DNA of 64,000 nt from Psettodes erumei (Eukaryota; Chordata; Actinopteri; Pleuronectiformes; Psettodidae): assembly GCA_016785225.1 (NCBI GenBank), contig JAFBJZ010000422.1, positions 2,100,001-2,164,000 on the forward strand, written 5' to 3'. Position 1 is the stretch's first letter. The number at the start of each line of letters is the position of its first letter. Below are positions 26,711 through 37,903 of the stretch, one piece after another. Under the pieces are notes generated by a model that saw only the letters and a list, made by a program, of their open reading frames with translations, did not search any database and was not told where the DNA came from. The translations under genes were made by a program, and so were the position numbers.

Positions 26711-27224
26711 AACACATAGTAAAAGTTAAGCCCTCGAGGCAGAGCGCGTTGCGTAACAGTAAGGCAACTTATCAGGGACATCTGTGAGGGTTTCAAACAC
26801 TGATGTTCACACAATGATTCAATTGCCACTGTAACACACAAGAAAGGATTACAAACAAGGATGACAGCTCATTCTGTTCATAAGGACATAAGGACCAGGG
26901 CTATTGATATATTGATTGACAGCGAGACGGGCCAATCGATGTGTATGTAAGCCTCACTTTAACAGTGGGAAGAACGCCAGCGTTTAGCTTGGACTGATAG
27001 GTTTTAGTGTTTGCTTGCAGACTGACTGAGAAAAACACAAATTAAGAGTTATTTTTAAAAAAGGCAGGCTTAAGTGGAATCACTGCATCATGGTTGTATA
27101 CCTCTGCCAACAAGTCAAGTTACAATTTACATCTGTCTATCTGTCTGTCTGTCTACGCTCATAAGAGAAGACAATGTAGTCATTCAAGAGAAGTTATTTA
27201 GGTGTTTATTTGCATTTGGATGTC

Positions 27225-27430
27225 AGTATGAAACTGACCTTTGACCTTTTGGATATACAATTTCATCACCTCATTCTATCCCATGAGACATTTGTGTGAA
27301 ATTTGATAGAATTAGCTTGTTATGGCCAAAAAAGAGGGATCACAGTGGCCTTGACCTTTCACCTTTGACCACTGAATTCTAATCAGTTCATCCTTGAGTA
27401 AAAGTGGACATTTGTGCAAGGATTCAAGAG
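27225..27430 (+). repeat. Fish interspersed repeat (TGACC-rich)
   Basis: The stretch with GACCTTTGACC, then CTTTGACCACTGAATTCTAA and TCAGTTCATCCTTGAGT, then ACATTTGTGCAAG matches from memory a dispersed repeat found all over percomorph genomes. The copy is diverged. Superfamily not assigned. Confidence 0.55.
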
Positions 27431-27685
27431 GTCAAATATGCACAAATTTTCTAAATCTTTTTTTTAAACTTTACTCAGAATTAAATCCTAAAAATGTGCT
27501 AATACAAAAAATTACTAACTTACTGTACTAAAAATTCATTAAAAGATGCAGTTTATAGAAATTTTAATCTCAGTTATTCAGCACTTCAGTATTTTTGAAA
27601 ATGTAAATAAAAGAAAGCATTTTATTTCACATTGGTAGCAGTAACAGGCACTATTTAAGATGGAAATTTTCTAAACTTATGACCG

Positions 27686-27688
<3 letters not shown>

Positions 27689-27728
<40 letters not shown>
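27689..27728. repeat. (CA)n microsatellite
   Basis: Twenty perfect AC units about 200 bases upstream of the asb5 start codon. Confidence 0.95.
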
Positions 27729-27733
<5 letters not shown>

Positions 27734-27930
27734 TTGTACAATAACATTGCAGTAGTTGCTCTCAGGCACAGTAGCAGCTGCAAAGCATTTTTTTCCAGCC
27801 TGTACTTTGTCAGGACCGGCCAACCAGTCGATACACTGGGAGAAAAAGGAGACTACTCTTTTGCTTTTTGGAGTGGCATTTGATCCTACATTCATCACAA
27901 CCAAAGCTCTTCTGTAACGTGCCAGAGGAA

Positions 27931-30900
27931 ATGTCAGACCCAACAGCGGAACTCACCAACAAGCCCTTCGCGGCCCAGTTGTCCAATGTTTACCTCAGCA
28001 TCTTGGCACTGTTCTGCTTTAAACTCTTTGTTAAGATTTCCCTCAATTTGCTGACATACTTCTACATTGTCCGTGGGAACCGTAAAGAGGCTGCCAGGAT
28101 ATCAGCAGAGTTCTACGATTATGGTCAACAACACAGTGAGTACTCTACTTTTCTTAAGGTGGTTTCTTTGTGCCAACAAACTGCACCATTTGAAGCGTAT
28201 ATGTTTGTGTGTTTGAAGACAATTTGGAGTAAGGTTCAAACAATGCTGCAACTGTATTTACAATCGACAACAAGAAAAATGTTTGACCTCAGGCAAATGT
28301 GGTTATAGGTAAAATAAAGAAAAAGAAATAAAAGAATACTGTCTCCTTTAAAGTCAAGTAAAAGTACTACTCGCTCACATGCTCACGCACACACACGCAC
28401 GCACACATGCTCACACAATTTCCATGTTTACAATTGAGCTATAAATACTGCATTGCTAATCTAGGGCCATTAATTGTATTCACATTCATACATACTGTAG
28501 ATATGAATGATAGCCTACGTTGCCTTTATCAGCTTAATAGCTACTTATAAACCCTGAGCTGTACATTTAATATTAAACGGAGACACTGTAGACTGGCAGC
28601 TCTTTTTCTCTAATGTATTAATAGAACACAGTCATGATACCCCCTCCCACCACCACCACCCCCATCCTGCCCTAGTTTCCATTCCCAGCTACGCAGTGCA
28701 CCCTTTCACACCCAGACAGCAACCAACACAACACTCTGCATTCTCTGAGACAGGCGGCTGGAAGACACATTCTGGGGGAAGAGAGAGGACGACGACATAA
28801 TCTGTGGCTATCGTTCAAGGGAATGTTTAATTTAAAGTGGACGCACTCCATGGAATACTTATTACCCAATCTTAGGTTATTAGTCACAGTCCTGTAGACA
28901 TGGTCCTCCTTGTTCTAAGAGATCAGTTTGATGACTCTAGCTGGTCCTTTAAACCAGCATTTCAAATCAGCGCCAGTCAGGGAAAACAGGCTTTAGATTG
29001 ACTATTACCTATAAATTATGATTGAAGTGGAGGAAGGGAGTAATGATGATGAAAATGTATGGAATGCATCAGCTGTTATTCTGGACATTGACTCAGGTGT
29101 GCTCAATGAGATTTTTTTTCTTGTGGCAAATTTACATCAAAGCAGCCACAGCAAATTTTTCTCGAGTTTATATTCATTTGTCGTGACTGGAGTGTGAATG
29201 TGCTGAATTTAATGAGTCAGGACTTTTCAAGCACCTCCTTTTTAAGATGAAGATAAAATATGACCAGGGCAAAAAATATGAATTTGATAAATATATCAGG
29301 AGGATGGAGAGTTTTCATTTTGCGTTTGGGATTTCAGTAAGAGGCTTTGATGGTTAAGCAATAAAGGAACTATGATATCATAAGATACAATGAATAAAAT
29401 TAGATCTGGTGAGACAAAAATTTCAGGGCAAGTAAAATTTATAAAAACAAAGTTACGGTTGTTTTTACTGGTACACAATGCTTAATTTTTTATCATCAAT
29501 TATATTCAGTTAGATAGAGATAGAAAAGCTTTTCACAATCCAATCTGCAGTGCAGAAATGCACTTAATAGTTTCTGCAAATAGTTACTGTGTGTACCAGT
29601 ACTTAGCTGTCATTATTACACCTTGCAGATGTAATATTTGTGTGTGCAGTGTACTGTAAATGTTCATACAATTATTTTTGTTGTACTGTTGGTAACTTAT
29701 TAAAATGGTTCCGGATAAAATCATCAGGTAAATGATAATAACATACTGTATAAACGCTGAAGGTTTATTCCTGTCACAGGATCCTGGGCGGACCGCTCAC
29801 CCCTCCATGATGCTGCAAGTCAGGGCCGTCTCCTGGCCCTGAGGACCCTCATTCTACAGGTGAAAGGAAGGCTAGCATCAAATAAGAAACGAGCAACACA
29901 TTCAAGATCTCCACCTTTAAATGCATTTTCAGCCACTCGCCGGTGGAGGACTGTGCTCTAAGGGAACAAGCCATTTCAGCTACAAAGCCTGCAGTGCTTT
30001 GTTCATAATGTAGACAAGCTCATTACAGAGCAGGGATTTCGTGACAGTATTTACAGGCTGATTCATTAGCACTTTAATTAGCATGTTCATTAATCTGTGT
30101 TGTTGAAATGTGACTGTAGAATGTTGATACAGTAATACAGCACACATAATTGTCAGTTACTGAGGAGAATGGGTGTGTTTTATAAAGGGAGATGAGCCTT
30201 TGTAATCTTTTTTGCAATTCCTAGGACTCACCAACAGAGGTTGACAAAAGTCATGTATTACTTAATGCCCCTCAAAATGCTAAACACCTGTGGCTGCTTG
30301 ATTCGGTTTCCAGGGTCACAATGTGAATGTTCTGACTATAGACCATGTGACGCCCCTTCACGAGGCCTGTCTTGGAGACCACGTCGCTTGTGCTCGAGCT
30401 CTCATCGACGCAGGAGCGAATGTAAGTCACATCTCGGCCTCGCGGATCTTTAATGCTGCTATACTGCACAGGTCAAATGTGATTTCCATGTGCGGGACAA
30501 TCTGGCTAGGGCTAACAAATGAGCAATGCACTGCTCTCCATCTACAGTCACTGTAGAGCTATTAGGCTCCTGTTCCCCCTCGACTGTTCCCCCCAGGCTG
30601 TTGCTATTAGTCAAGTTGCATGGTTAAAAGAGGTCCAAAAATAACAATAAAAAAGAAAATGTGTTTACAGGTCAACGCTTTTACAATTGATGGAGTCACC
30701 CCTCTGTTCAACGCCTGTACAGTGGGCAGTGTGGCATGCACTGAAATACTTTTGGAAAATGGAGCAAAACCCCAGAGTCTTGTGTACCATCCCTCACCCA
30801 TCCATGAAGCTACCAGCAAAGGTACATTAAGGCACAAATGCGATTTGCATCAACCAATATATCAGGAAGTTTTAAATTAACATTTTAAATATAGTTAGTG

Positions 30901-32499
30901 GCAGTTAAGTTCGGGTTCAACACAATTAATTCAACTTCTTGCTTTTTTCTCCCTGTGTTTGCTGATAATATTTCATATCCACTCAATAAGGATTATATAT
31001 GTATGTAGTATAATATAACCAATATATCATTTTAAATGATCACAACTTGCTCTTGATCTTTGTGTCCTCTGCTGTGCTATAACTCTTTTGAATAAACCTT
31101 CACAGCCTTAAAAGTACATCCCAACATGACCTGAGTAGACAGCTTGGAGAATTATAGAGCACTGTCACGTCTTCATGCTCCATTACTTCCAGGTCATTAC
31201 GGTTGCGTGGAGGCCCTGGTGACTTGGGGGGCAGATGTGGACATGGACATTCCTCACCTGGGAACGGTGCTCTATACAGCCTGTGTCTGCCAAGAGCTGG
31301 AGTGCGCCAGGAAACTCCTGAGGGAAGGTCAGGCCCACAGTACAGTGCGGCTATTTACATCTCCATACAGATGGGTGCATGTCCTGAATGAACACACACA
31401 CAAGAACATTTATTGTACACAGACAAGACAGAAATACACAAACACACACATGCAGGAAGAATACACTGACTACATTAAAATTAAGAGTAATGAAATTAGC
31501 TTCAACTTTTTTCTTTTTTTCTCAGTTAAGTAAATTAACAAAGAGATGGTACACACAGCTGTGTACCAAAAAAAATTATGCAAAGTGAATACAATCAAAA
31601 TAAGCAGACATATTAGACACATATTCGACACAAGACTGCAATTTGAGTAACAACCATCACATATAGCCCACAGCTGACTGATCACATTTTCAAGTTGTGT
31701 CTATGCCCATATTGCTTGCTACCTTTGATTGAAAGTACTGAGTTCAAATAAATTCTCCCAGGGTTGTGGAAAGTCATTTTTGGGAAATATAGGAAGTTGT
31801 TCGGTACACAAGGGCAGCTGAGGGAAGGCAGCAGCATAAAAATATAAATGACAAAATGCAGTTGTAAACTAACTTCTGTGTTGCAATGAACTATACATAT
31901 CAATGCTATTTCTTGGCAGAATATCTGACTTTGTTTGTGTTTTTTAATGGGGCTGTCAAGAATGAATGATCAAGTTTTCCTTCGTACAGGTGCCAATGTA
32001 CAGAAAGGTAAATCCCTGGATTCACCCCTTCATGCAGCAGCAGAGAAAGACTGCATGGCGGTGGTGAAGCTGCTGCTGGACTTTGGTGCAGACATTAACG
32101 CCAGGAACACAGAGTTTCAGAGGCCAGTAGACGTGGCTCCACCCAGCAGTCTAACAGAGGGCTTCCTATTGCTCTATGAGGGTACAAATTGACTTGTAGC
32201 TTGTTTTTTTTTGCAGTTTTTGTTTGTACTTTTGTTGTGTAACTTAGCTTCAATTAAAAGTTCTTGGATTATATATGCATCTCCATGTCTGAGTTAATGG
32301 GTTTTTGGAACCAGTCTCTGCATTAGTCCCTTCACCATCCTAAATGATTTTTCATTGTCTCCTTTTCACAGCTACACCACGACTACTGAGCCAGCTGTGT
32401 CGTCACTGCATCAGGAACTGCGTCGGCCGTGACAGGCTCCATCTTCTCTCCCACCTTCCCCTGCCCACCAGGCTCTGGAACTACCTGCAGTACCAATGA
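27931..32499 (+). CDS. asb5: Ankyrin repeat and SOCS box protein 5 (complete, 7 exons)
   Basis: Substrate-recognition adaptor for a Cullin-5/Elongin BC ubiquitin ligase. Exons: 27931-28135, 29780-29859, 30314-30421, 30671-30821, 31193-31327, 31990-32181, 32372-32499; 999 nt, 332 residues (human ASB5 is 329). The N-terminus (KPFAAQLSNVYLSILALFCF) carries the long hydrophobic segment typical of ASB5. About six ankyrin repeats follow, for example DRSPLHDAASQGRLLALRTL, DHVTPLHEACLGDHVACARA, DGVTPLFNACTVGSVACTEI and DSPLHAAAEKDCMAVVKLLL. The last exon is the SOCS box: BC box LSQLCRHCIR, Cul5 box LPLPTRL, ending NYLQYQ. An in-frame ATG 63 bases upstream exists, but the family start MS...KPFA favours 27931. 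The exon 5 donor is weak (GTCAGG). Confidence 0.95.
28136..29779 (+). other. asb5 intron 1, nothing recognised
   Basis: A 1.6 kb intron with an imperfect CA-rich tract near 28375-28415 and AT-rich sequence. No exon or known repeat seen. Confidence 0.65.
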
Positions 32500-32778
32500 C
32501 AGGCAGAACAACCGAACAGTCTGCCTGAATGGGACTTATAGAAAGACGCCTTTGACACTAACAGCACATCAACCCCATGAACTCCTCCCTACCTTTTTAA
32601 TTTTAGCTGCCACTCAATGCAGTAGAGTAATTAACTGAAATTGGTCACAGAGCAGGCGCTGACAGCACCAAGCTGCATTGAGCTGGCCTGCTTCCCATGT
32701 GTGGATGTGTGGACCTGGATGAATGTGATCCAGGATGCTGCTAAAACAAGCCTGCAGGCTTAGTCTCCCTTGAATAAA
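32500..32778 (+). other. asb5 3'UTR with poly(A) signal
   Basis: Non-coding sequence after the asb5 stop ends at a canonical AATAAA (32773-32778), giving a short 3'UTR of about 300 bases. Confidence 0.6.
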
Positions 32779-33717
32779 TTAGGATTAAAAAATATGACAC
32801 TATACAATTTTATTTGCTATTCAGATTTGCAGTGTTTAGAAGATGCCTCAATAGTTGTAACAAATACAAAAGAGTGATGCACTTCGAAATATTATCATGT
32901 CACATAAATACACAACATGTACAAGAATGAGTATTCATAGTTTTGCATTTCATACCTAATATGTTGAACACTATTAGATAATTAAAATATGGTTTTGAAA
33001 CCTGGTGCATTCCAAAATTTGTTGTTTTTTTGCAAAATGCATATGTGAGCAGTGTTACTGTTTGACGTAGAGCTGCAGCAGGATAATTACTCATTCAAAA
33101 ATCTGAAAGCAAAAATAGTTGACAAGTTTAAGCTTGGATTACACAGCACAGCAGTGACAACTGCTGGAGCCTGACGTTATTGGAAAGTCTCAGCTGGAAA
33201 ATATGAGTGGGTGGAGCAGCAAGTGTTTGTTTCTGTTGCTGAGACAGTAGCTAATACTGGAATAATGTCCCTGAGACATTAGGGAATAAAATAATCATAA
33301 ATAAAGCAGCAGTATGAGGTAAGATTTCACAGAACTGAGTTTGTATATTGAAATATTTCACAATAGCATGGTAATATTACATGTCTTTATTTGGGGATGC
33401 TTTAAATCTCCCTAGTTAGTATTGTAGCTAGTATGTAATCATTCAATAAACAAGAACATTGTTAATATTTATTATACTATGTTTTACCATATTGTCATTA
33501 TTTTTCTGTTTATACACCAGCCTCGTCCTCAGGAGGAGTTGTAGTTGATGAAGTTGGTTTATGGCTATATACAACTGCATTATAGCAAGTCATAAACCCT
33601 TAATGAGATGTTTGCATCCTGCTTACAAAAGCAAAGTTGAGAAGGTCTTAAAATAGTTGCTGTACACTGGTAAAATTAAGTTTGGGGATTTTTGAAATTC
33701 TGTATTACCGACTAGGT

Positions 33718-33732
33718 CCTCTAGAGGGCAGC
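33718..33732 (+). promoter_or_regulatory. CTCF-like motif
   Basis: CCTCTAGAGGGCAGC fits the core of the vertebrate CTCF consensus (CCNNNAGRGGGCRSY) on the plus strand. It lies just before a GT microsatellite. Occupancy is unknown. Confidence 0.35.
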
Positions 33733-33744
33733 AGACCATCATCG

Positions 33745-33745
<1 letters not shown>

Positions 33746-33787
<42 letters not shown>
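33746..33787. repeat. (GT)n microsatellite
   Basis: A perfect TG/GT run of about 20 units between asb5 and gpm6a. Confidence 0.95.
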
Positions 33788-33788
<1 letters not shown>

Positions 33789-33836
33789 ACGTGCGTGCTG
33801 CTCACTGCCCACAGGACCAGAATGAAGAAGCGAGTC

Positions 33837-33850
33837 GTTGCTATGGAAAC
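33837..33850. promoter_or_regulatory. RFX X-box-like palindrome
   Basis: GTTGCTATGGAAAC matches the two-half-site X-box bound by RFX factors (GTNRCC spacer RGYAAC family) with good symmetry. Confidence 0.4.
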
Positions 33851-34960
33851 GTAAACAAAAAAGAAAGATCCAGTGGCTCGTTGATGTGGCCTCATGAATT
33901 AGACAGACTAACCTGCAGCCTTCACGTCCCAGTGAACACATATAAAATGCAGCCCTTAAATGACAAACCTAGTAATCTATATGTTAATGTGAGGCAGCAA
34001 CTGAAATATGGTTTCAGTTAAAAGGCACCTGGAGCACAAAGCTATGGGCTCTCAGTCCTGAGTCAGCCAGGAGTGATACAGACACCCTTTTTTTGCTGAG
34101 TTAAACTAATACTCTTCCCCCTGATTATGACAATAGCACATTAACATTAATGGACTGGCAGGGCTTGACATATATCATACTACTTTTGCATTTTGGAATT
34201 AGAAACAGCAACTGCATTTTACAGAGGTAATATTTCTCTGAATGTGACAGGATTTGGCTAAGTCTGACAGCATCTTTGGTTGGGTGACAGCAGGACGTTT
34301 TATCGTGAGGCATAATGTGGGTCAGCTGGCAGCAGCTGGCAAAAATCTATTGCCATGCATCTGACAGCCCTTCATCTGGAGGCACCACATCAAGTTGTCA
34401 AGTGTCAGGTCTTATAATATTTCTCTCAGCAGTAATCGGCAGAGAACATTGATTCTGAAGATGAAGATGCTCAAATGTGTCACCTGGGAGCGGCAAGTTC
34501 TAATGATTTTGGCAAGTGGTGACAGTTAAAATGATGAAAATGCGGCGAGCACATTTTGTTAACTGCTATTTTATTCTCCTTAGGATCAACTGTCTGTGTT
34601 TCAGTGGTGGAAGAACCAAGGCTCGATTACTTGCATTGAATCAATCCATTCCATTTTCTGTGAGAGAAACATAGAGACACACATTAGGCTGTTTGAGCAC
34701 CTCCTCTACCACAGGGAGTGGAGCTGCTGTTTCCTTTAAGGAGATTAAGCCTGTCAAACACCCTCTGATTAACTAATAAAGAAACTCGATGGAGATCTGT
34801 GCATTAATATTCTACTGTGTGTGTGTGTATATATGACGCAATTTGATATGGTTTCCAAGCACAGCCTAATGTGGAGAGATGTGTTTTAAAAGATTACGTC
34901 ACTGTTTTTTTTTTCTTAAAGTTACATCTCCACCATCATGGCTGGACTGTGCCTGTTTGC

Positions 34961-34976
34961 AGCAGTAGGTGGCAGC
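34961..34976 (+). promoter_or_regulatory. CTCF-like motif
   Basis: AGCAGTAGGTGGCAGC resembles the CTCF core in plus orientation. Binding is inferred only. Confidence 0.35.
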
Positions 34977-37531
34977 ATGGAGTCATGAGCGCAGTTCTTC
35001 TCAATGGGGTTTGTACTACTTTAGTTGTGCCATTGACAAAATGGAACATAAATCAGTGTATGCAGCAAATACTGACGTACCGTATCAAAACCATATCTGA
35101 GTGTGTGTTGTTCATCATACAAAACAATCAAGTGCTACTCAGAGTTACTTCACCCACTGCTGTATCTGCTCCTTCTCTCCTTCACCATCACTGAAGCGAA
35201 AGACAGACTGTGATTCTCAATCTGCTTTGTAAGAAATTATAATCAGCCACCTGCCAAAAGCTGGTAAATTAACACTGCAGCTCATTACATTCTAGTGAAT
35301 AATCAGTCACTGTGAAATGTCAATGAGACAGGTTTCTCAATCATTACTGTAAAACATAGTGTTCTTGCTCTTGGTTGAGTTAAACTTCACTAATATAGAT
35401 AGGTGGCTCTTTATATTGTGATTAATGAGAGATGAACCAGTGGCTTTGACTTTCAAAGGAATCAGTGACCCAAATCTTAAATGATGCGGTTTCACTCTGA
35501 AGATGGCAATAAAGCTTTGCCCATGGAAAGTGAATGAAATGTGCTGCCACATCTTCATGTGTCAGCATAAATCCAACACATGTGATTATTATTGTATAGC
35601 TGTGTGCTTTGCGATTTGAAAAACTTGATGATGGGAGGGACGTGCAGTATTCCTCCCATTATGCACAGTATAAGTAAGGGGGTATTTCAGGCTGTTTATT
35701 TTTTTATTTCTATGCATGTTGAGGGATAAAACATCATGCATGTCTGCTTTATTAGATTTCACCTCTAGTTTTAACAGAGCTACACTGTAGCTAAAAACTA
35801 CTGTTTCATTATAAAAGGGATCCTGATTCCATCGGCTGGATATTGAATTACTTAACAGACAGATCCCTGTGCGTTAATGGCACCATATGTTGTGCCCTTG
35901 TTACTGGATCACCTCAGGGCTGTGTCATGTCATCTTCTGTACATACAGCACACACATGACTGTAGCTTATATCCTGACAAACCATTTTTACAATTTGTTT
36001 TTATTTGGTGATTGAGACAGTGAATCCGTTCATGATTTGGTGTTTGCCAATTTGTTGAACATCAATGTAATCTATATCAGTTTAATGGCTTCATGTACAA
36101 AATAACTGTAATATTCAGTATGACAAGTTGAATTTGAAATTGAAATAATATAAGTCTCAAGTGTGTCGGTTCCCTCATCCTCTAAAGGATAAACAAATAT
36201 ACAAATGGGTATGAATGCACAAACATATACATATTAGCTGTGAGTTTCAGTTTCTAAACAGAATCTTACTGCTTACTCTGTTGGTCCTTTCCTCATCAAG
36301 CATTTATCAAGTTATCCAAAAAGTATTTTCATACTTGCACTCATTTGCTTTATAGTCCCTGCAGGTGCTATAACTTTGAACTTGTCTGTCAAGGGAAATA
36401 ATTTTTTTCAATTAAAATAAATAGACTTCATACTCTGCTGCTCTAAAGAGTGAAGGCCACTTTAACCCTGCTTCATTTCTGAAAAAAACACAAGTAATAT
36501 CTAAAGTAATAAATTGGCAGCTGAGAAATGGTCAGCATGATGATCGATGAACTTTTGTGGAACAATTCTTTTTGCTTTTTTGTGTTAATGAACATTATTT
36601 TTGCTTTTATTGATATGAAAGCCACTTAGACACACTGGGATCACTCTGTTGGCAGCAAATCTCCAAGCACTCATGGATGCTCAGTGTACAGTACAATTGA
36701 ACTGTGAAGTGAGTGAAAAACAGATGACAGGGTGGTAAGTGTTTCTGGCTGACTGCCTGGTTTCTCATGTGGCCTAAGAGCCCGAGCTTTCAACACAGAG
36801 AGAGATGGGTCAGTGCTGTAATGATATGATCTTCCCCAGCCTAAACAGAGTATTAATTACAGATGACCAAGAGATTGATTTCTGTTGTAATGATAGATTA
36901 GAATTTGCCTTCTGAGCTTTTGTGTAAGAGAGCAGTTAATACACCAGCTAAGTCTGTAGACTGTGAAAAAAATAAACATAAAATAAATCTTTAAATGACT
37001 GCTTGAGAGCAAGTGTACATATGTGACATTATAATTTATCTCATGGTCTGTGTGAAGGTAGCTGATCCTGTTTCCATGGTAGTCACTGTAAAGCCTCTTT
37101 CCCTGCCTCCCTCCATGGAGCTGTAAAACCTGACCTCCTTAATCTGTCAGTGTCTCTTGATTTCCTCAGTTTGACTGTGCTTGAACACACATCAGCACTT
37201 AAGATGGAGAGTGCTGTTGCCTGTTGATTTCCGCCGCCGCTGGGTGATGAGCATCAGAATTTGGATTTGATCCTCAAATTTGGCCTCACTGGCTCGTACT
37301 GAAAATCCAGACTGCGAGGTACAACTACAGTCAGAAGCAGTTGATATCATGTACATCTACTCTAACTATACTCTATGTATTCCTTTCTTATAATGCAAAA
37401 TAAATTATACTTTAAACAGTATAACCAGTGAAATTGACTGCTTTTCATAAAAAAAACAGTGTTTAGGTTTACAGGGCAATGTTTATATTTTTTTCTACAC
37501 ACCTCTGCTACTGAACAATAACTAGGGCCTG

Positions 37532-37545
37532 GTTGCTATGGCAAC
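37532..37545. promoter_or_regulatory. RFX X-box-like palindrome
   Basis: GTTGCTATGGCAAC is an almost perfect inverted repeat, the best X-box match in the window, 3.6 kb upstream of the gpm6a start codon. Confidence 0.45.
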
Positions 37546-37872
37546 TAGCAAGCCAATACTGGAGAGCGACCAGGAGACATTAATAAGCTTACTGTGAGCT
37601 TTCTTTGGCTCCTTCTGTTGGTCATGAGCACAGGCAGTGGCAGTAGGATTTTCATACGCAGCGCACACAAAGAAAATATGGTTGCGTGGTCATGTGAGCT
37701 GGACAAAAAAAATCACATTCATGCACAAAACAGTGATGAGAACAGGAGATGCCAGGGAACTGATGTTAGAATCCAAGGATGCCTAAAATGCCCTAAGAAA
37801 GTGTTTCACCATCTGGTGATTTTTCCTATCAGCATCACGGTACCCACAGTGTGAAAGGAGCTCTCGTGGTGA

Positions 37873-37903
37873 GGGGATGCAACGGGGGGAGGGGGTGGGG
37901 GGG
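37873..37903 (+). other. G-quadruplex-forming tract
   Basis: Four G runs (37873-37876, 37884-37889, 37891-37895, 37897-37903) separated by loops of 7, 1 and 1 bases satisfy the usual G4 pattern. They lie in a locally GC-rich island upstream of gpm6a. Confidence 0.5.

Larger units (their letters stand above)
26580..27930. other. Intergenic interval between divergent ctso and asb5
   Basis: Contains the ctso 5' CpG-bearing stretch, a short CTGT repeat near 27137-27155, an interspersed repeat at about 27225-27430, and a CA microsatellite. A minus-strand open frame across 27733-27943 has no family resemblance and is mostly antisense to the asb5 leader. Confidence 0.6.

Noticed and set aside
27868..27930. 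Upstream in-frame ATG extending asb5 by 21 residues
   Set aside because: The added residues have no counterpart in ASB5, and the start at 27931 aligns with the family N-terminus and has a purine at -3.
27677..27943. Minus-strand frame next to asb5 beginning MGLTFPLARY
   Set aside because: Runs into the CA microsatellite (Cys-Val repeat), has no homology that I recognise, and is antisense to the asb5 leader.
37594..37854. Plus-strand frame with a signal-peptide-like start (SFLWLLLLVMSTGSGS)
   Set aside because: Starts with GTG, has no family match and no adjoining exons; the hydrophobic start looks accidental.
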